Below, one piece after another: positions 1-9,254 of a DNA stretch of 64,000 nt (the stretch's first letter is position 1; the number at the start of each line of letters is the position of its first letter). This DNA comes from Chitinophaga oryziterrae (GTDB taxonomy: Bacteria; Bacteroidota; Bacteroidia; Chitinophagales; Chitinophagaceae), in NCBI RefSeq assembly GCF_009758125.1, contig NZ_WRXO01000003.1:620001-684000 (forward strand). The letters run 5' to 3'. A program made the position numbers and the translations under genes. The notes below the pieces were generated by a model. It saw nothing but the letters and a program-made list of their open reading frames with translations, was not told where the DNA came from and did no database searches.

Positions 1-876
1 CATTCTATCTAATAATGTCTTATTTATCCCTTCTGCTCTGTAATCTGTAAACATCTTATTGATCTTAGCCTGACTCCCTAATACACCTAAATATTTAAAT
101 GGTTTGTTCATCAGGCTTCTTAATACAATATCATCTGTTCTGTACCCAAAAGTCATTACTACTATGTATTGCTCTTCAGGAATAATATTTTCCAGTTCTC
201 TGTAATCATCTACAATAGTTTTCTCATGTGCATCATTATTCTGTATCATAGTGTGTAAGTCTGCACGGGTATCAAATACATGCACATAAAAATCCATCAT
301 CCGCATGATCTTAGATAAGGCCAATGAGCAGTGCCCTCCGCCAATGATAAATACTGTATGCCGGTAACCCAATACTTCCTGGTATAGCCAGTCTTTTTCA
401 GAATGAATGATGAAATTATTCCGGGGGATAATATCAGTACTAAATGCAATTCCCGAAGGAGATAATATTAAGGTCCCACCTATTAATTTCTCAGATACAG
501 CTACACCATTTTCAGCATTTATAATTGCGGCTATAACATCTATATCTGCTGGTTTTAGCTGATATAATAAGATGGTCTGATCGCCGGAACAAATCATCCC
601 GCTTTGCTGGGAAGAGTTTTTATCGTGTACCTGTTTACGGATAGATAACAAAGCACCTTCCTGCCGCAACAACTCTTTTGCCATCTCCACGAATTTATGC
701 TCCATGATGCCACCACCAATAGATCCTTCCATTTCACCGGTAAGGTTCACTGCCATACAAAATCCTTGCCGGCCCGGACTGCTGCCATGGCTTTCCAGCA
801 CATACAGCAGCATCACAGGTATATTTTGTAAAAGGCTTTTACTGATCAATTGCCATGTAGCCAGCTTCTTTTGCAT
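1..876 (-). CDS. xdhC: XdhC/CoxI family molybdenum hydroxylase accessory protein (3' end cut by window)
   Basis: XdhC-type proteins bind the molybdenum cofactor and promote its sulfuration and insertion into xanthine dehydrogenase-type enzymes in the cytoplasm. The frame is open from an ATG at 876 to position 1 (292 codons, no stop), so the C-terminus lies outside the window. Visible family features are the N-terminal LESHGSSPGRQGF and GSIGGGIMEHKF segments and, further on, a Rossmann-type FIIGGGHCSLAL motif followed by FDTR and LGVLGSQAK. The start lies inside the end of the molybdopterin-subunit gene (38-bp overlap), which points to translational coupling in one xdhA-xdhB-xdhC operon. The family is clear; the exact partner enzyme is inferred from position. 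Confidence 0.9.
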   Translation of the reverse strand, partial: MQKKLATWQLISKSLLQNIPVMLLYVLESHGSSPGRQGFCMAVNLTGEMEGSIGGGIMEHKFVEMAKELLRQEGALLSIRKQVHDKNSSQQSGMICSGDQTILLYQLKPADIDVIAAIINAENGVAVSEKLIGGTLILSPSGIAFSTDIIPRNNFIIHSEKDWLYQEVLGYRHTVFIIGGGHCSLALSKIMRMMDFYVHVFDTRADLHTMIQNNDAHEKTIVDDYRELENIIPEEQYIVVMTFGYRTDDIVLRSLMNKPFKYLGVLGSQAKINKMFTDYRAEGINKTLLDRM

Positions 877-3121
877 GTTCCACTATCTTCTTTGAGTATA
901 ACGCCATCAATACTTTTTCAGGGGTCATTGGCGTGGTAAAAGGGATTTCTGCAGATGGATGATACGCAAGGATAGCATTGCGTAATGCGAACCATACGCC
1001 GATACCATACATAAGGGGTGGTTCTCCTACGGCTTTGGACCGGAAGATAGCCAGGTTATCCTGCTTTGTTTGCAGGGCTTCTATTTCCAATACGGGAGGT
1101 GCCGCATAGATATCCGGGACTTTATAAGTGGATAAAGCATTGGACCGCAGCCGCCCTTCTTTATCATACATCACTTCTTCCATGGTCATCCAGCCAATAC
1201 CCTGTACGATACCACCTTCTATCTGTCCGCGATCTATATCCGTATTCATACTGACACCAAAATCGTGTACTATTTTTACGGCATCAGTGGTGTAAGTACC
1301 GCGTAAACAATCTATGGTCACTTCCAGTATGGCCGTGCCGTAAACATGATAAGCGAAAGGATGTCCTTTTTCTTTGTAATTGTCGAAGTGTATTTCCGGC
1401 GTAGCATAATGTGCATGCTCGGATAAGTTCACTCTTCTTACAAACGCTTCGAAGACAAGTCTTTTCCAGTCCCAGCTGGTTTGTTGTCCATTTGCCAGCA
1501 CCTGTTCATTTTCTATCGTGATAGTTGTGTCCGGGAAGAAGTCTTCCGCTACCTGTGTTAAGCGGGTAAGAATAGCATTACAGGCGATTAAAGTAGCCTT
1601 GCCATTCATATCCGCGGTAGCACTGGCCGCAGAAGGAGAGGTGTTGGCAATATGATACGTATTGGTAGGATTGATCTTTATTCTGTCGGGAGAGATGGAG
1701 AATACGTTAGCGGCCACCTGTAAGATCTTCGTATTCACACCCTGACCCATTTCCACAGCACCGGTACTGATGCCTACGCTGCCATCGTTATATACATGCA
1801 CCAATGCGCGGGCATTGTTCATCATTGTATTGGTAAAGGAAATGCCGAAACAGACGGGCATACAGGCGATGCCTTTTTTATACAGTTTGTTATTAGCGTT
1901 GAATGTTTTCACCGCTTGTTGTAATTCTTCCAGTTTGTATAATTCAGCAGCCTTGTCCCAGGTGGTATGTGCTTCACTTTTAGCCGCCTGGCCATAGGGG
2001 AATTCTTCTCCCGACCGGATGAGATTCGCCTTTTGGATGACTGTCGCAGCCACCTGTAATTTCTCTGCTGCCAGCGCAATGGCCGCTTCAATTACAAACA
2101 TGCCCTGCGGCCCGCCGAAACCGCGGAAAGCAGTATTGGGCGGTAAATGTGTACGGCAGCAATGGGCAGTTGCTTTTACATGTGGTATGAAATAAGCATT
2201 GGTACAATGGAACAATGTACGGGCCATGACCGCCGGAGACAGATCAGCAGATGCCCCGGCATTCTGGAAAAAGGTGACCTCATAGGCGATGATCTTTAAT
2301 GAAGCGTCCAGACCTATTTTAAAGTCTGCCACATAAGGATTTCGCTTGCCTGTCATGACCATATCTTCCATCCTGTGCAGGGCATATTTCACCGGTTTCT
2401 TTAAATGCCAGGCGGCCAGTGCGCACAATGCTGCCCACGTATTGGCCTGGTCCTCCTTCCCGCCAAATCCTCCGCCTAAGCGGGTCACCGCTACTTCCAG
2501 CTGATGCATGGGTAAGCCCAGCACCCTGGATGCTGCGCGTTGCACAGCAGTAGGGCCTTGTGTGGAAGAGTAAATACGGATCGCTTTATTTTCCTGTGGC
2601 ACTGCATAAGCGCCCTGTGTTTCTATGTAAAGGTGTTCCTGCCCGTTGATGTCAACACTGTCCTGAAATACAGCGGTGCATTGTTCCCATGCGGTGGTGG
2701 TATCTCCCATACTGAAAGTACGGGAAGGGACGATAAGTTCTTCAGATGCTCTTGGGTCTGTGATGACAGGCAGTTTATCAATCGTTACTTTTATCTTTTT
2801 CACCGCAGCCCTTGCAGCTTCTCTTGTCTGCGCTACTACAAATGCAACAGGCATTCCGCAGAAGTGAACATGATGTTCTGCCAATAGCGGTTCATCAGGC
2901 ACAATACCACCTATCTGGTTTTCCCCGGGTATATCCTTGTAAGTGAATATCCTGACTACGCCGGGTTCCTGTAAGGCTTCTTCCAGTTGCAATGAAGTAA
3001 TGGTCCCATGTGCAAGGGGAGAGCCATAGGCAGCGCCGAATAATGTCCCTTGTATTAAAGGGATATCATCGAGGTATACCGACTGACCACTGACATGTGT
3101 ATGGGAATCTATATTTTTCAT
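839..3121 (-). CDS. xdhB: Xanthine dehydrogenase-like molybdopterin-binding subunit
   Basis: This is the large catalytic subunit of a xanthine dehydrogenase-type molybdenum hydroxylase, which oxidises hypoxanthine and xanthine in purine breakdown. It has 760 residues, normal for a stand-alone XdhB. It shows the N-terminal hammerhead domain (HVSGQSVYLDDIP), the molybdopterin-contact motif GGFGGKED, the PPNTAFRGFGGPQG motif, and the C-terminal VGEPPLMYG motif whose Glu (about residue 700) is the catalytic base in the family. Its ATG overlaps the stop of xdhA by 4 bp and its end overlaps xdhC, so all three are likely co-translated. Purine substrate is the default assignment; related aldehyde or aromatic hydroxylases share these motifs. 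Confidence 0.92.
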   Translation of the reverse strand: MKNIDSHTHVSGQSVYLDDIPLIQGTLFGAAYGSPLAHGTITSLQLEEALQEPGVVRIFTYKDIPGENQIGGIVPDEPLLAEHHVHFCGMPVAFVVAQTREAARAAVKKIKVTIDKLPVITDPRASEELIVPSRTFSMGDTTTAWEQCTAVFQDSVDINGQEHLYIETQGAYAVPQENKAIRIYSSTQGPTAVQRAASRVLGLPMHQLEVAVTRLGGGFGGKEDQANTWAALCALAAWHLKKPVKYALHRMEDMVMTGKRNPYVADFKIGLDASLKIIAYEVTFFQNAGASADLSPAVMARTLFHCTNAYFIPHVKATAHCCRTHLPPNTAFRGFGGPQGMFVIEAAIALAAEKLQVAATVIQKANLIRSGEEFPYGQAAKSEAHTTWDKAAELYKLEELQQAVKTFNANNKLYKKGIACMPVCFGISFTNTMMNNARALVHVYNDGSVGISTGAVEMGQGVNTKILQVAANVFSISPDRIKINPTNTYHIANTSPSAASATADMNGKATLIACNAILTRLTQVAEDFFPDTTITIENEQVLANGQQTSWDWKRLVFEAFVRRVNLSEHAHYATPEIHFDNYKEKGHPFAYHVYGTAILEVTIDCLRGTYTTDAVKIVHDFGVSMNTDIDRGQIEGGIVQGIGWMTMEEVMYDKEGRLRSNALSTYKVPDIYAAPPVLEIEALQTKQDNLAIFRSKAVGEPPLMYGIGVWFALRNAILAYHPSAEIPFTTPMTPEKVLMALYSKKIVEHAKEAGYMAIDQ

Positions 3122-4482
3122 AGTAGTTTCAGTGTAATGAAATGGGCTTTTATCAGTTGCCCTAACAGCAAGCGTTTATATTCAGCACTTCCCCTGGTGT
3201 CACTGATCGGACTGATCTCTTTCCAGGCGATCTGTATCGCTTCTGCTACTACATTCTCATTGATCTTTTTTCCTGTTAAATACGCCATTGTTGCCTTTAA
3301 TAACATAGGAACAGGGCCTACGCCTCCTGCTGAAATGCGAACACTACTAACAATACTCCCTTTTATGGAAATATTGATAGCAGTATTTACACTGGCAATA
3401 TCGAGGTGTGTGCGTTTACTTACCTTTTCAAAGTGAAATAAGGAAGGTAAGTCGAACGAGATGCGTTGTATATATTCATCCGGATTTCTATCCAGTTCTT
3501 TATATCCTTTATATAATTTCTCCAGCGGTAATACTCTTCCGCTATTAAATTCCAGTATGGTATTCAGTGTAAGAAAGAATATGGTAAAGTCCCCAATAGG
3601 AGAGGCATTGATAAAATTACCGGCGATGGTAGCCATATTCCTGATAGGAGTAGAGGATACCTTTTTGATATAACTTTTTAATTCGGGGAAGTAAGTCTGC
3701 ATAACAGGTGATTCCAGCAGATCACTGACCGTTACGGCCGCTCCCATTGTAATGGTGTTGTCCTGTTTAGTGATCCCTTTAAAGCCATTCCAGGCAAAGC
3801 TCAGGGGTATTTCCAGCATCTCTTCAGGTTTTTGTACGTACAGATCGGTCCCGCCAGCTACCAGTTGCGCATTCATCTGCAATTCTTCTGCATTTTCAAA
3901 AGCATGTTCCCCATTTACGGCAACCAGTAATTCCAGCCGTTCTTTTATCCCCTTAAAATATCCCGGTACAATGGCATGGTCCACGGCAAAGTCTACCGGT
4001 CCTTCTTCATTCCTGGCAACCAGTAATTCTTTTACGGTGGCTGCTGCCCGCTCTATGGATTTATATCCCGTACAGCGGCAGATATTGCCATCTATCGCCG
4101 CAATGGGATCAGTTTGCCGGCTCAGGCAAAAACCGGTGAGGGAGACGACAAATCCCGGGGTGCAAAACCCGCATTGCGTAGCTGACTGATCTACCATTGC
4201 CTGTTGAACAGGTGTGAGTGTATCCATGTTGATCCCTTCTATGGTCACGACATGTTTTCCCTGTACATTTCCCAGGGGAGTAAGGCAGGAGGTGAAGATG
4301 CGGTATTGCAGTTCATTATCTCTGATTTCACCTATCAGTACGGTACATGCACCGCAGTCGCCTTCGTTGCAGCCTGTTTTAGTACCGGTCAGGTGTTGGT
4401 GATACCGGATAAAATCCAGCAGCGGCATACCAGGAGGCAAGTGGGTGCCTATGTTTTCATTATTGAGAATCAGGTTAAGCAA
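3118..4482 (-). CDS. xdhA: Xanthine dehydrogenase-like small subunit (2Fe-2S and FAD domains)
   Basis: This is the electron-transfer subunit of the molybdenum hydroxylase. Residues 1-80 form a plant-type 2Fe-2S ferredoxin domain with Cys38, Cys43, Cys46 and Cys66. The second [2Fe-2S] domain has CGFC at 104-107 and CRC at 135-137. An FAD-binding domain follows (VAGGTDL and TIAGNFINASPIGD) and then a CO_deh_flav_C domain. The arrangement is the fused XdhA layout of 450-500 residues. The only start that keeps the first ferredoxin strand is TTG at 4482; the next in-frame ATG would remove it, and an in-frame stop lies just upstream. It is the first gene of the operon and overlaps xdhB by 4 bp. Confidence 0.9.
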   Translation of the reverse strand: MLNLILNNENIGTHLPPGMPLLDFIRYHQHLTGTKTGCNEGDCGACTVLIGEIRDNELQYRIFTSCLTPLGNVQGKHVVTIEGINMDTLTPVQQAMVDQSATQCGFCTPGFVVSLTGFCLSRQTDPIAAIDGNICRCTGYKSIERAAATVKELLVARNEEGPVDFAVDHAIVPGYFKGIKERLELLVAVNGEHAFENAEELQMNAQLVAGGTDLYVQKPEEMLEIPLSFAWNGFKGITKQDNTITMGAAVTVSDLLESPVMQTYFPELKSYIKKVSSTPIRNMATIAGNFINASPIGDFTIFFLTLNTILEFNSGRVLPLEKLYKGYKELDRNPDEYIQRISFDLPSLFHFEKVSKRTHLDIASVNTAINISIKGSIVSSVRISAGGVGPVPMLLKATMAYLTGKKINENVVAEAIQIAWKEISPISDTRGSAEYKRLLLGQLIKAHFITLKLL

Positions 4483-4496
4483 AAATGAGGTTTATT

Positions 4497-4504
4497 TAAA
4501 GATA
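4497..4504 (-). promoter_or_regulatory. Possible -7 box of the xdh operon
   Basis: Read on the minus strand this is TATCTTTA, one base from the Bacteroidota -7 consensus TAnnTTTG, and it lies 14 bp before the TTG start of xdhA. No convincing -33 element was seen, so the call rests on similarity and position only. Confidence 0.3.
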
Positions 4505-4540
4505 ACGAAAAACAGGCAGATTCCCCATAGCACGAAATGC

Positions 4541-5473
4541 TTATAAAAGATCGACTACCAGCTTCCCGTTTCCTGTTTTATTTTCGATGACATCATATGC
4601 GTCATTGACTGTTTCCAGTGTGAACCGGCGTGGGTCCAGCAGTGGTTTCAATAAGCCAGCCTCTGCCATCTTTGTGGCTTCGCGCATGATCTCCCCATGA
4701 TGTTCCCTGCCTTCACCTGTCAGTAAAGGACGCAGTGTGAACACACCGGAATACGTAGCTCCTTTAAAGGACAGCGGCGCAAGGGAATGTGTACCCCATC
4801 CCAGGGCACTCAGCACATGACCGGTATATACACGGGCAAGTTTGAAGGATTCGTCCAATACAGTTCCCCCGATTGTATCAAAAATGATATCGTATTCTCC
4901 GCCACCTTCTACGAACGTGGCCCCGAACCTTTCAATGATTTCTTTCTGGGAAACACGACCGGTAGCGAAGACTTCCGCACCTTTGGATTTTGCGATCTGT
5001 ATGGCAATATGTCCCACACCACCGGCGCCACCCTGAATCAGTACCTGCTTACCCGGCTGCACATGGGCACGGTCTACCAGTCCTTCCCAGGCGGTAATGA
5101 ATGCCAGCGGGATGGCCGCTGCTTCCCGCATGGAAAGGTTGGCTGGTTTCAGCGCCAGCAAACGTGCATCTACTGCAGCATATTCTGCTAAAGAACCCTG
5201 GTTGCCACCAGCGCCGCCGGTCATACCATACACTTCATCTCCTACCTTAAATCCTTCTGCGGCTTCTACTACTATACCTGCCATGTCTATGCCTGGTACA
5301 GCCGGTAGCGGATGCCTGGCATGATCTGCTTTTCCTGCCCTTATTTTAGTGTCTAAAGGGTTTACCGCACTGGCGATTATCTTTACCAGTACCTGGCCTT
5401 TGGTGGCCACGGGGCGGTCCATTTCTTTCAGGACCAGCGCCTCTCCGTATTTTTCTATAATGATCGCTTTCAT
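4541..5473 (-). CDS. NADP-dependent medium-chain oxidoreductase (quinone oxidoreductase type)
   Basis: This 310-residue protein belongs to the zinc-free branch of the medium-chain dehydrogenase/reductase family, which reduces quinones or enals with NADPH in the cytosol. The N-terminal GroES-like domain begins KAIIIEKYGEALVLKE and contains SAVNPLDTKIRAG and PGIDMAGIV. The Rossmann domain has the cofactor motif IQGGAGGVGHIA near residue 145. The cysteine cluster that binds structural zinc in alcohol dehydrogenases is absent. It is divergently transcribed from an AraC-type regulator only 70 bp away, so it is a likely target of that regulator. The substrate cannot be read from sequence. Confidence 0.85.
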   Translation of the reverse strand: MKAIIIEKYGEALVLKEMDRPVATKGQVLVKIIASAVNPLDTKIRAGKADHARHPLPAVPGIDMAGIVVEAAEGFKVGDEVYGMTGGAGGNQGSLAEYAAVDARLLALKPANLSMREAAAIPLAFITAWEGLVDRAHVQPGKQVLIQGGAGGVGHIAIQIAKSKGAEVFATGRVSQKEIIERFGATFVEGGGEYDIIFDTIGGTVLDESFKLARVYTGHVLSALGWGTHSLAPLSFKGATYSGVFTLRPLLTGEGREHHGEIMREATKMAEAGLLKPLLDPRRFTLETVNDAYDVIENKTGNGKLVVDLL

Positions 5474-5531
5474 GGTGTAAAGGTCAGGCTTTGGAGCATC
5501 GTTACAGGTGTATTTATTTTCTCAATTGGTG

Positions 5532-5539
5532 TATCTTTG
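5532..5539 (+). promoter_or_regulatory. -7 promoter box (TATCTTTG) before an AraC regulator
   Basis: TATCTTTG matches the Bacteroidota -7 consensus TAnnTTTG exactly. It ends 4 bp before the ATG at 5544, so transcription would start at or within a few bases of the start codon and the mRNA would be almost leaderless. This argues against the upstream alternative start at 5508. Confidence 0.5.
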
Positions 5540-5543
5540 TTGC

Positions 5544-6386
5544 ATGGTAAAGGATAACCTCTACGAACCATTCCAGATAGTTTTAAAGGAGATGCTGGAC
5601 GAATGCCCGAGACCTGAACATAAACATAGTTTTTTTGAACTGGTGTTCATTGTTTCGGGGGACGGGATGCATCATATCAATAATACCAGTTTCCCTTACA
5701 GGGCCGGACAGCTTTTCATGCTGGCCCCGGAAGATACGCACCGCTTTAGTATAAAAGCACCCACGCAGTTTTTCTTTATCCGCTTTACGGATATCTATAT
5801 TAAGTCTTCCAGTTTGCATACAGATGCTGTAGAGCGATTGGAATTCATTCTTAAGAATGCCAATCATATGGCAGGGTGTGTGTTGAAGAACCCTGCAGAC
5901 AGGATGGTTGTAAAGCCTATAGTAGAAGCTATTATCCGGGAACATACCAATAACGATCTTTATAATAAAGAGCTGATCCGCCAATATGTGAATACATTAA
6001 TCGTTATTGTAGCGAGGAATATTGCCATGGGTTTACCGGAACAGATCAATGAGCGATCGGAAGAAAAAGCGCTGGATATCCTGCAATATATTCAGGCGAA
6101 TATATATCAGCCGGAAAGATTGCGTGCGGAATGTATCAGCAAAGCGTTTGGTATTTCAGAAACTTACCTGGGAAGGTATTTTAAGAAACATGCAAATGAG
6201 ACCATGCAGCAATATATTATCTCGTATAAATTAAAAATGATTGAGAACCGGCTACTGCACGGGAATATGCGGATTTCCGAAATTGCAGACGAACTGGGAT
6301 TTACGGATAAGAGTCACCTGATCCGTATCTTTAGAAAATATAAAGGGATGAGTCCCACAGAATTTAAGAAATCAGTGAGTGCATAA
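5544..6386 (+). CDS. AraC family transcriptional regulator
   Basis: This 280-residue DNA-binding regulator has an N-terminal cupin-type sensing domain (HKHSFFELVFIVSGDG, then AGQLFMLAPEDTHRF) and a C-terminal pair of helix-turn-helix motifs (about residues 185-280). The second ends in the usual FTDKSHLIRIFRKYKGMSPTEF. An ATG at 5508 would add 12 residues, but a -7 promoter box lies between the two starts, so 5544 is preferred. It is divergent from the MDR oxidoreductase, a common regulator-target arrangement. Its stop codon overlaps the next ATG by one base (TAATG), so it may be co-expressed with the DNA glycosylase. Confidence 0.88.
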   Translation: MVKDNLYEPFQIVLKEMLDECPRPEHKHSFFELVFIVSGDGMHHINNTSFPYRAGQLFMLAPEDTHRFSIKAPTQFFFIRFTDIYIKSSSLHTDAVERLEFILKNANHMAGCVLKNPADRMVVKPIVEAIIREHTNNDLYNKELIRQYVNTLIVIVARNIAMGLPEQINERSEEKALDILQYIQANIYQPERLRAECISKAFGISETYLGRYFKKHANETMQQYIISYKLKMIENRLLHGNMRISEIADELGFTDKSHLIRIFRKYKGMSPTEFKKSVSA

Positions 6387-6985
6387 TGATAAAACTGGAA
6401 CAGGGATTCTACAACCGGGCAGATGTTTTAAAGATCGCCCGGGAATTATTGGGAAAAGTCCTCATTACAAAATTTGATGGTATCGTCACTTCCGGACGTA
6501 TTGTGGAAGTGGAAGCGTATGCCGGTGTGAAAGATAAGGCCTCACATGCTTATGGTGGCCGTCATACCAACAGAACAAGCGTGATGTATTATCCCGGTGG
6601 CACTGCTTATGTATATCTTTGTTATGGCATTCATCACCTGTTTAATATTGTTACCAATACAAAGGATATTCCTCATGCGATACTGGTACGTGCGGTAGAA
6701 CCGATGGAAGGGATTCCCGCCATGCTGGAACGTACCGGTAAAAAGAAACCGGATTACACACTCACCAAAGGGCCCGGTAATGTATCGAAAGCATTGGGTA
6801 TTGGTACGAAACATACCGGTGGAAGCCTGTTGCAGGATGAGATCATTATTGCCTCGGACGGTTTTGTGCCCAAAAAAGAAGATATTGTTGCCACACCCCG
6901 TATAGGCGTTGATTATGCAGGAGAAGACGCACTGCTGCCTTATCGTTTTATTATCAAAGGGAATAAATACGTCAGCGGTAAATAA
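6386..6985 (+). CDS. 3-methyladenine DNA glycosylase (AAG/MPG type)
   Basis: This is an alkyladenine-type DNA glycosylase that removes 3-methyladenine and related damaged purines as the first step of base-excision repair. At 199 residues it has the usual length. Characteristic segments are ARELLGKVLI, IVEVEAYAG (containing the catalytic Glu), DKASHAYGGRHTNRTSVM, YPGGTAYVYLCYGIHH and TKGPGNVSKALGI. Its ATG shares a base with the stop codon of the preceding AraC gene, which suggests coupled translation. Whether the AraC protein controls repair here is inference. Confidence 0.92.
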   Translation: MIKLEQGFYNRADVLKIARELLGKVLITKFDGIVTSGRIVEVEAYAGVKDKASHAYGGRHTNRTSVMYYPGGTAYVYLCYGIHHLFNIVTNTKDIPHAILVRAVEPMEGIPAMLERTGKKKPDYTLTKGPGNVSKALGIGTKHTGGSLLQDEIIIASDGFVPKKEDIVATPRIGVDYAGEDALLPYRFIIKGNKYVSGK

Positions 6986-7001
6986 CCAAAAACACATTAT
7001 C

Positions 7002-8204
7002 ATGGTAAATATCATCCTCATTATGCTGCTTGCTTTCATAGCAGGCGTTATCCTCGCTTTTGTATTAACACGGCAAAAAATACAAACATTATCAGCAGAG
7101 AATATCCAGTTAAAAGTTCAGTTGGATTATAAGAACGAAAAACTCAATCAGCAGAAGAATGAGATAGAGAATATCGGTCAGAAATTCGAGAACCAGTTTA
7201 AGGTACTGGCAAGCCAGATACTGGAAGAAAAAAAGAACGCTTTCAACAAGGACCAGGAAAGCTCTTTAAAAGCGATTTTAGACCCTTTAAAGGAGAATAT
7301 CTCCTCTTTTAAGCAGGAATTCAGCGCGAAGCTGAAAACGGAGTCTGACGACCGTATTTCGCTAAGAGAACAGGTAGTGCATATGATGACCCTGAACCAG
7401 ACGCTTTCCGAACAGGCGAATAACCTTACCCAGGCATTCCGGGGTTCTGTGAAACACCAGGGGAACTGGGGGGAGATGATACTGGAAAGCATCCTGGAAT
7501 ATACCGGTATGCAAAAGGATATCCATTATTTTGTGCAGAAGCGTAGCATCAATGATGAGGGGGATAGCATACAACCGGATATACTGGTGAAATATCCGGA
7601 CAGCCGTACGATCGTTATCGACTCTAAAGTATCTCTCATACACTATGAGAATTTCTATAAATCCACTGACCCGGTTTTACAGCAACAGCAACTGGCATTG
7701 CTGGTGCGTTCCATTAAGGCCCATATAGACGGGTTAAGCGGGAAGTCTTACCAGGATGTTACGAACAGTCTTGATTTTGTAATGATGTTCATCCCGGTGG
7801 AAGCGGCGTATATCACGGCAATGCAAACAGACCCTGCTTTATGGCAGTACGCGTACAAGAAAAGGATTATCCTTATAAGTCCCACCAATATTATCACCGC
7901 TATGAAACTGGTGAATGATATGTGGCAGAAAGATAGCATAGACAGGAATGCCAAAGCTATTGCGGAAAGGGCCGGGAAATTGTATGATAAGCTGGCTTCT
8001 TTTGTAGAGGAATTTGAAAAGATAGGGATTCATTTAGACAGGGCCGCAGGTGCTTTCCAGGATTCCCGAAAGAAAATGACGGAAGGGAAAGGGAATCTTG
8101 TAAGTCAGGCCCACCGGATGAAACAGATGAAGATCAATGCTAAAAAAGCCCTGCCTTCTGCAATTATTGAAGAAGCTTTGCTGGAAGATGAGGAAGAGGA
8201 ATAA
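7002..8204 (+). CDS. rmuC: DNA recombination protein RmuC homologue
   Basis: RmuC limits recombination between inverted repeats and carries a nuclease-like core. This 400-residue protein has an N-terminal membrane anchor (IILIMLLAFIAGVILAFVL), a coiled coil of roughly 120 residues, and the conserved RmuC domain (NWGEMILESILEYTGM, QPDILVKYPDSRTIVIDSKVS, FVMMFIPVEAAY, RIILISPTNIITAM). The start at 7002 gives the normal short anchor; an upstream ATG at 6909 would lie inside the glycosylase gene. The 16-bp gap from the glycosylase stop makes a repair operon plausible. The C-terminus ends in an acidic tail (LEDEEEE). Confidence 0.9.
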   Translation: MVNIILIMLLAFIAGVILAFVLTRQKIQTLSAENIQLKVQLDYKNEKLNQQKNEIENIGQKFENQFKVLASQILEEKKNAFNKDQESSLKAILDPLKENISSFKQEFSAKLKTESDDRISLREQVVHMMTLNQTLSEQANNLTQAFRGSVKHQGNWGEMILESILEYTGMQKDIHYFVQKRSINDEGDSIQPDILVKYPDSRTIVIDSKVSLIHYENFYKSTDPVLQQQQLALLVRSIKAHIDGLSGKSYQDVTNSLDFVMMFIPVEAAYITAMQTDPALWQYAYKKRIILISPTNIITAMKLVNDMWQKDSIDRNAKAIAERAGKLYDKLASFVEEFEKIGIHLDRAAGAFQDSRKKMTEGKGNLVSQAHRMKQMKINAKKALPSAIIEEALLEDEEEE

Positions 8205-8268
8205 ATTACTTTTCCCTGACAATATTTAAAAGGTTGATCCGTCCTGACTAGGGTAGAGATTCGCTCCT

Positions 8269-8298
8269 CCTACGTTCCGAACGTAGGATGAACGTAGG
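8269..8298. repeat. Palindrome plus third half-site upstream of an AraC gene
   Basis: CCTACGTTC (8269-8277) and its exact complement GAACGTAGG (8279-8287) form a palindrome around one central base. A third copy, GAACGTAGG, follows at 8290-8298. The cluster sits 34 bp before the ATG of the AraC regulator at 8332. Regulatory-protein sites or competing hairpins in the leader are both possible. Confidence 0.45.
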
Positions 8299-8331
8299 AG
8301 CACTCCTTTCCCGACTGGTAATCAACCGAAT

Positions 8332-9201
8332 ATGAAAACGATAGAAATATACAATCCTGCTACTTTTACAGCCAGGTTCATGAAGCCTGAATTAAAAAGC
8401 ATTTTAAAGCCTGAGAAAGGGAAGTTTTTTATTGTGAGGGTAGAAGATATGTATAAGTTGATAACCGGGTCCATACCGGCCTCCAGGTCCACCACGCATA
8501 GCTGTCTTTTCCTTACGGAAGGAGAGGCGAGGATGAAGGTCGGTAGTCAGTCGTACACTATCCATAAAGGTGAAATGTTATTTGTTCCTGCCGGGCAGGT
8601 TTTCTCTTTCGAAGAAGGGGATGTGAACAAAGGGTTTCTCTGTAATTTTCATAGTGATATCCTGGCCGGCTGGTTTAATAGATTCGAGTTTTTAAAGGTA
8701 TGGGGAAACCCGATGATCCGGTTAAATGAGCAGACGGCCCAATTTGTACTGCACCTCTTTCAGCGGCTGTTATTCGATTATACGCTGCATGGATTAAATA
8801 ACCCGGATATTATACAGTTATATTTAGTGACCCTGTTATCGGAAGCAAGGCAGGCTTACCAGCCTTTATCGGACGACAATAATCTCATGAGCCGGTTTAA
8901 GGAACTGATCTTTTCAAAGATCAAAAGTCTGCACCAGGTATCGGATTATGCTGCTCTTTTAAATATCACCCCTAATCATCTGAATAAAACTGTTAAAACC
9001 CTTAGCGGTAAATCTCCTACCAAGTGGATAGATGAAGCTATTGTACTGGAAGCGAAAGTGCTGCTGGTGCAAAGTACGTTTACTATCAGTGAGGTGGCCA
9101 ATGAAGTAGGCATTGAGGACCCTTCCTATTTCTCCCGTATGTTTAAAAAGTATGAAGGCGTAACGCCGTCTGATTTCAGGAAGATGATTGAAAAGTCCTG
9201 A
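8332..9201 (+). CDS. AraC family transcriptional regulator
   Basis: This 289-residue regulator has an N-terminal cupin domain (CLFLTEGEARMKVG, IHKGEMLFVPAGQVFSF) and a C-terminal AraC DNA-binding domain of about 100 residues. The latter contains NITPNHLNKTVKTLSGKSP in the first helix-turn-helix and IEDPSYFSRMFKKYEGVTP in the second. The ligand is unknown. It lies 127 bp after rmuC, with a palindrome cluster directly upstream that could be an autoregulatory site. The following DUF3817 gene starts about 50 bp downstream and could be co-transcribed. Confidence 0.88.
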   Translation: MKTIEIYNPATFTARFMKPELKSILKPEKGKFFIVRVEDMYKLITGSIPASRSTTHSCLFLTEGEARMKVGSQSYTIHKGEMLFVPAGQVFSFEEGDVNKGFLCNFHSDILAGWFNRFEFLKVWGNPMIRLNEQTAQFVLHLFQRLLFDYTLHGLNNPDIIQLYLVTLLSEARQAYQPLSDDNNLMSRFKELIFSKIKSLHQVSDYAALLNITPNHLNKTVKTLSGKSPTKWIDEAIVLEAKVLLVQSTFTISEVANEVGIEDPSYFSRMFKKYEGVTPSDFRKMIEKS

Positions 9202-9254
9202 AAGGGGCCGTTTTTGTCCTAACAGGCAGGTGGTTTAGCATGGAACTTTGCGGT

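Noticed and set aside
6542..7039. Minus-strand open frame opposite the DNA glycosylase and rmuC start
   Set aside because: Both plus-strand genes are well supported by family motifs, so this is a shadow.
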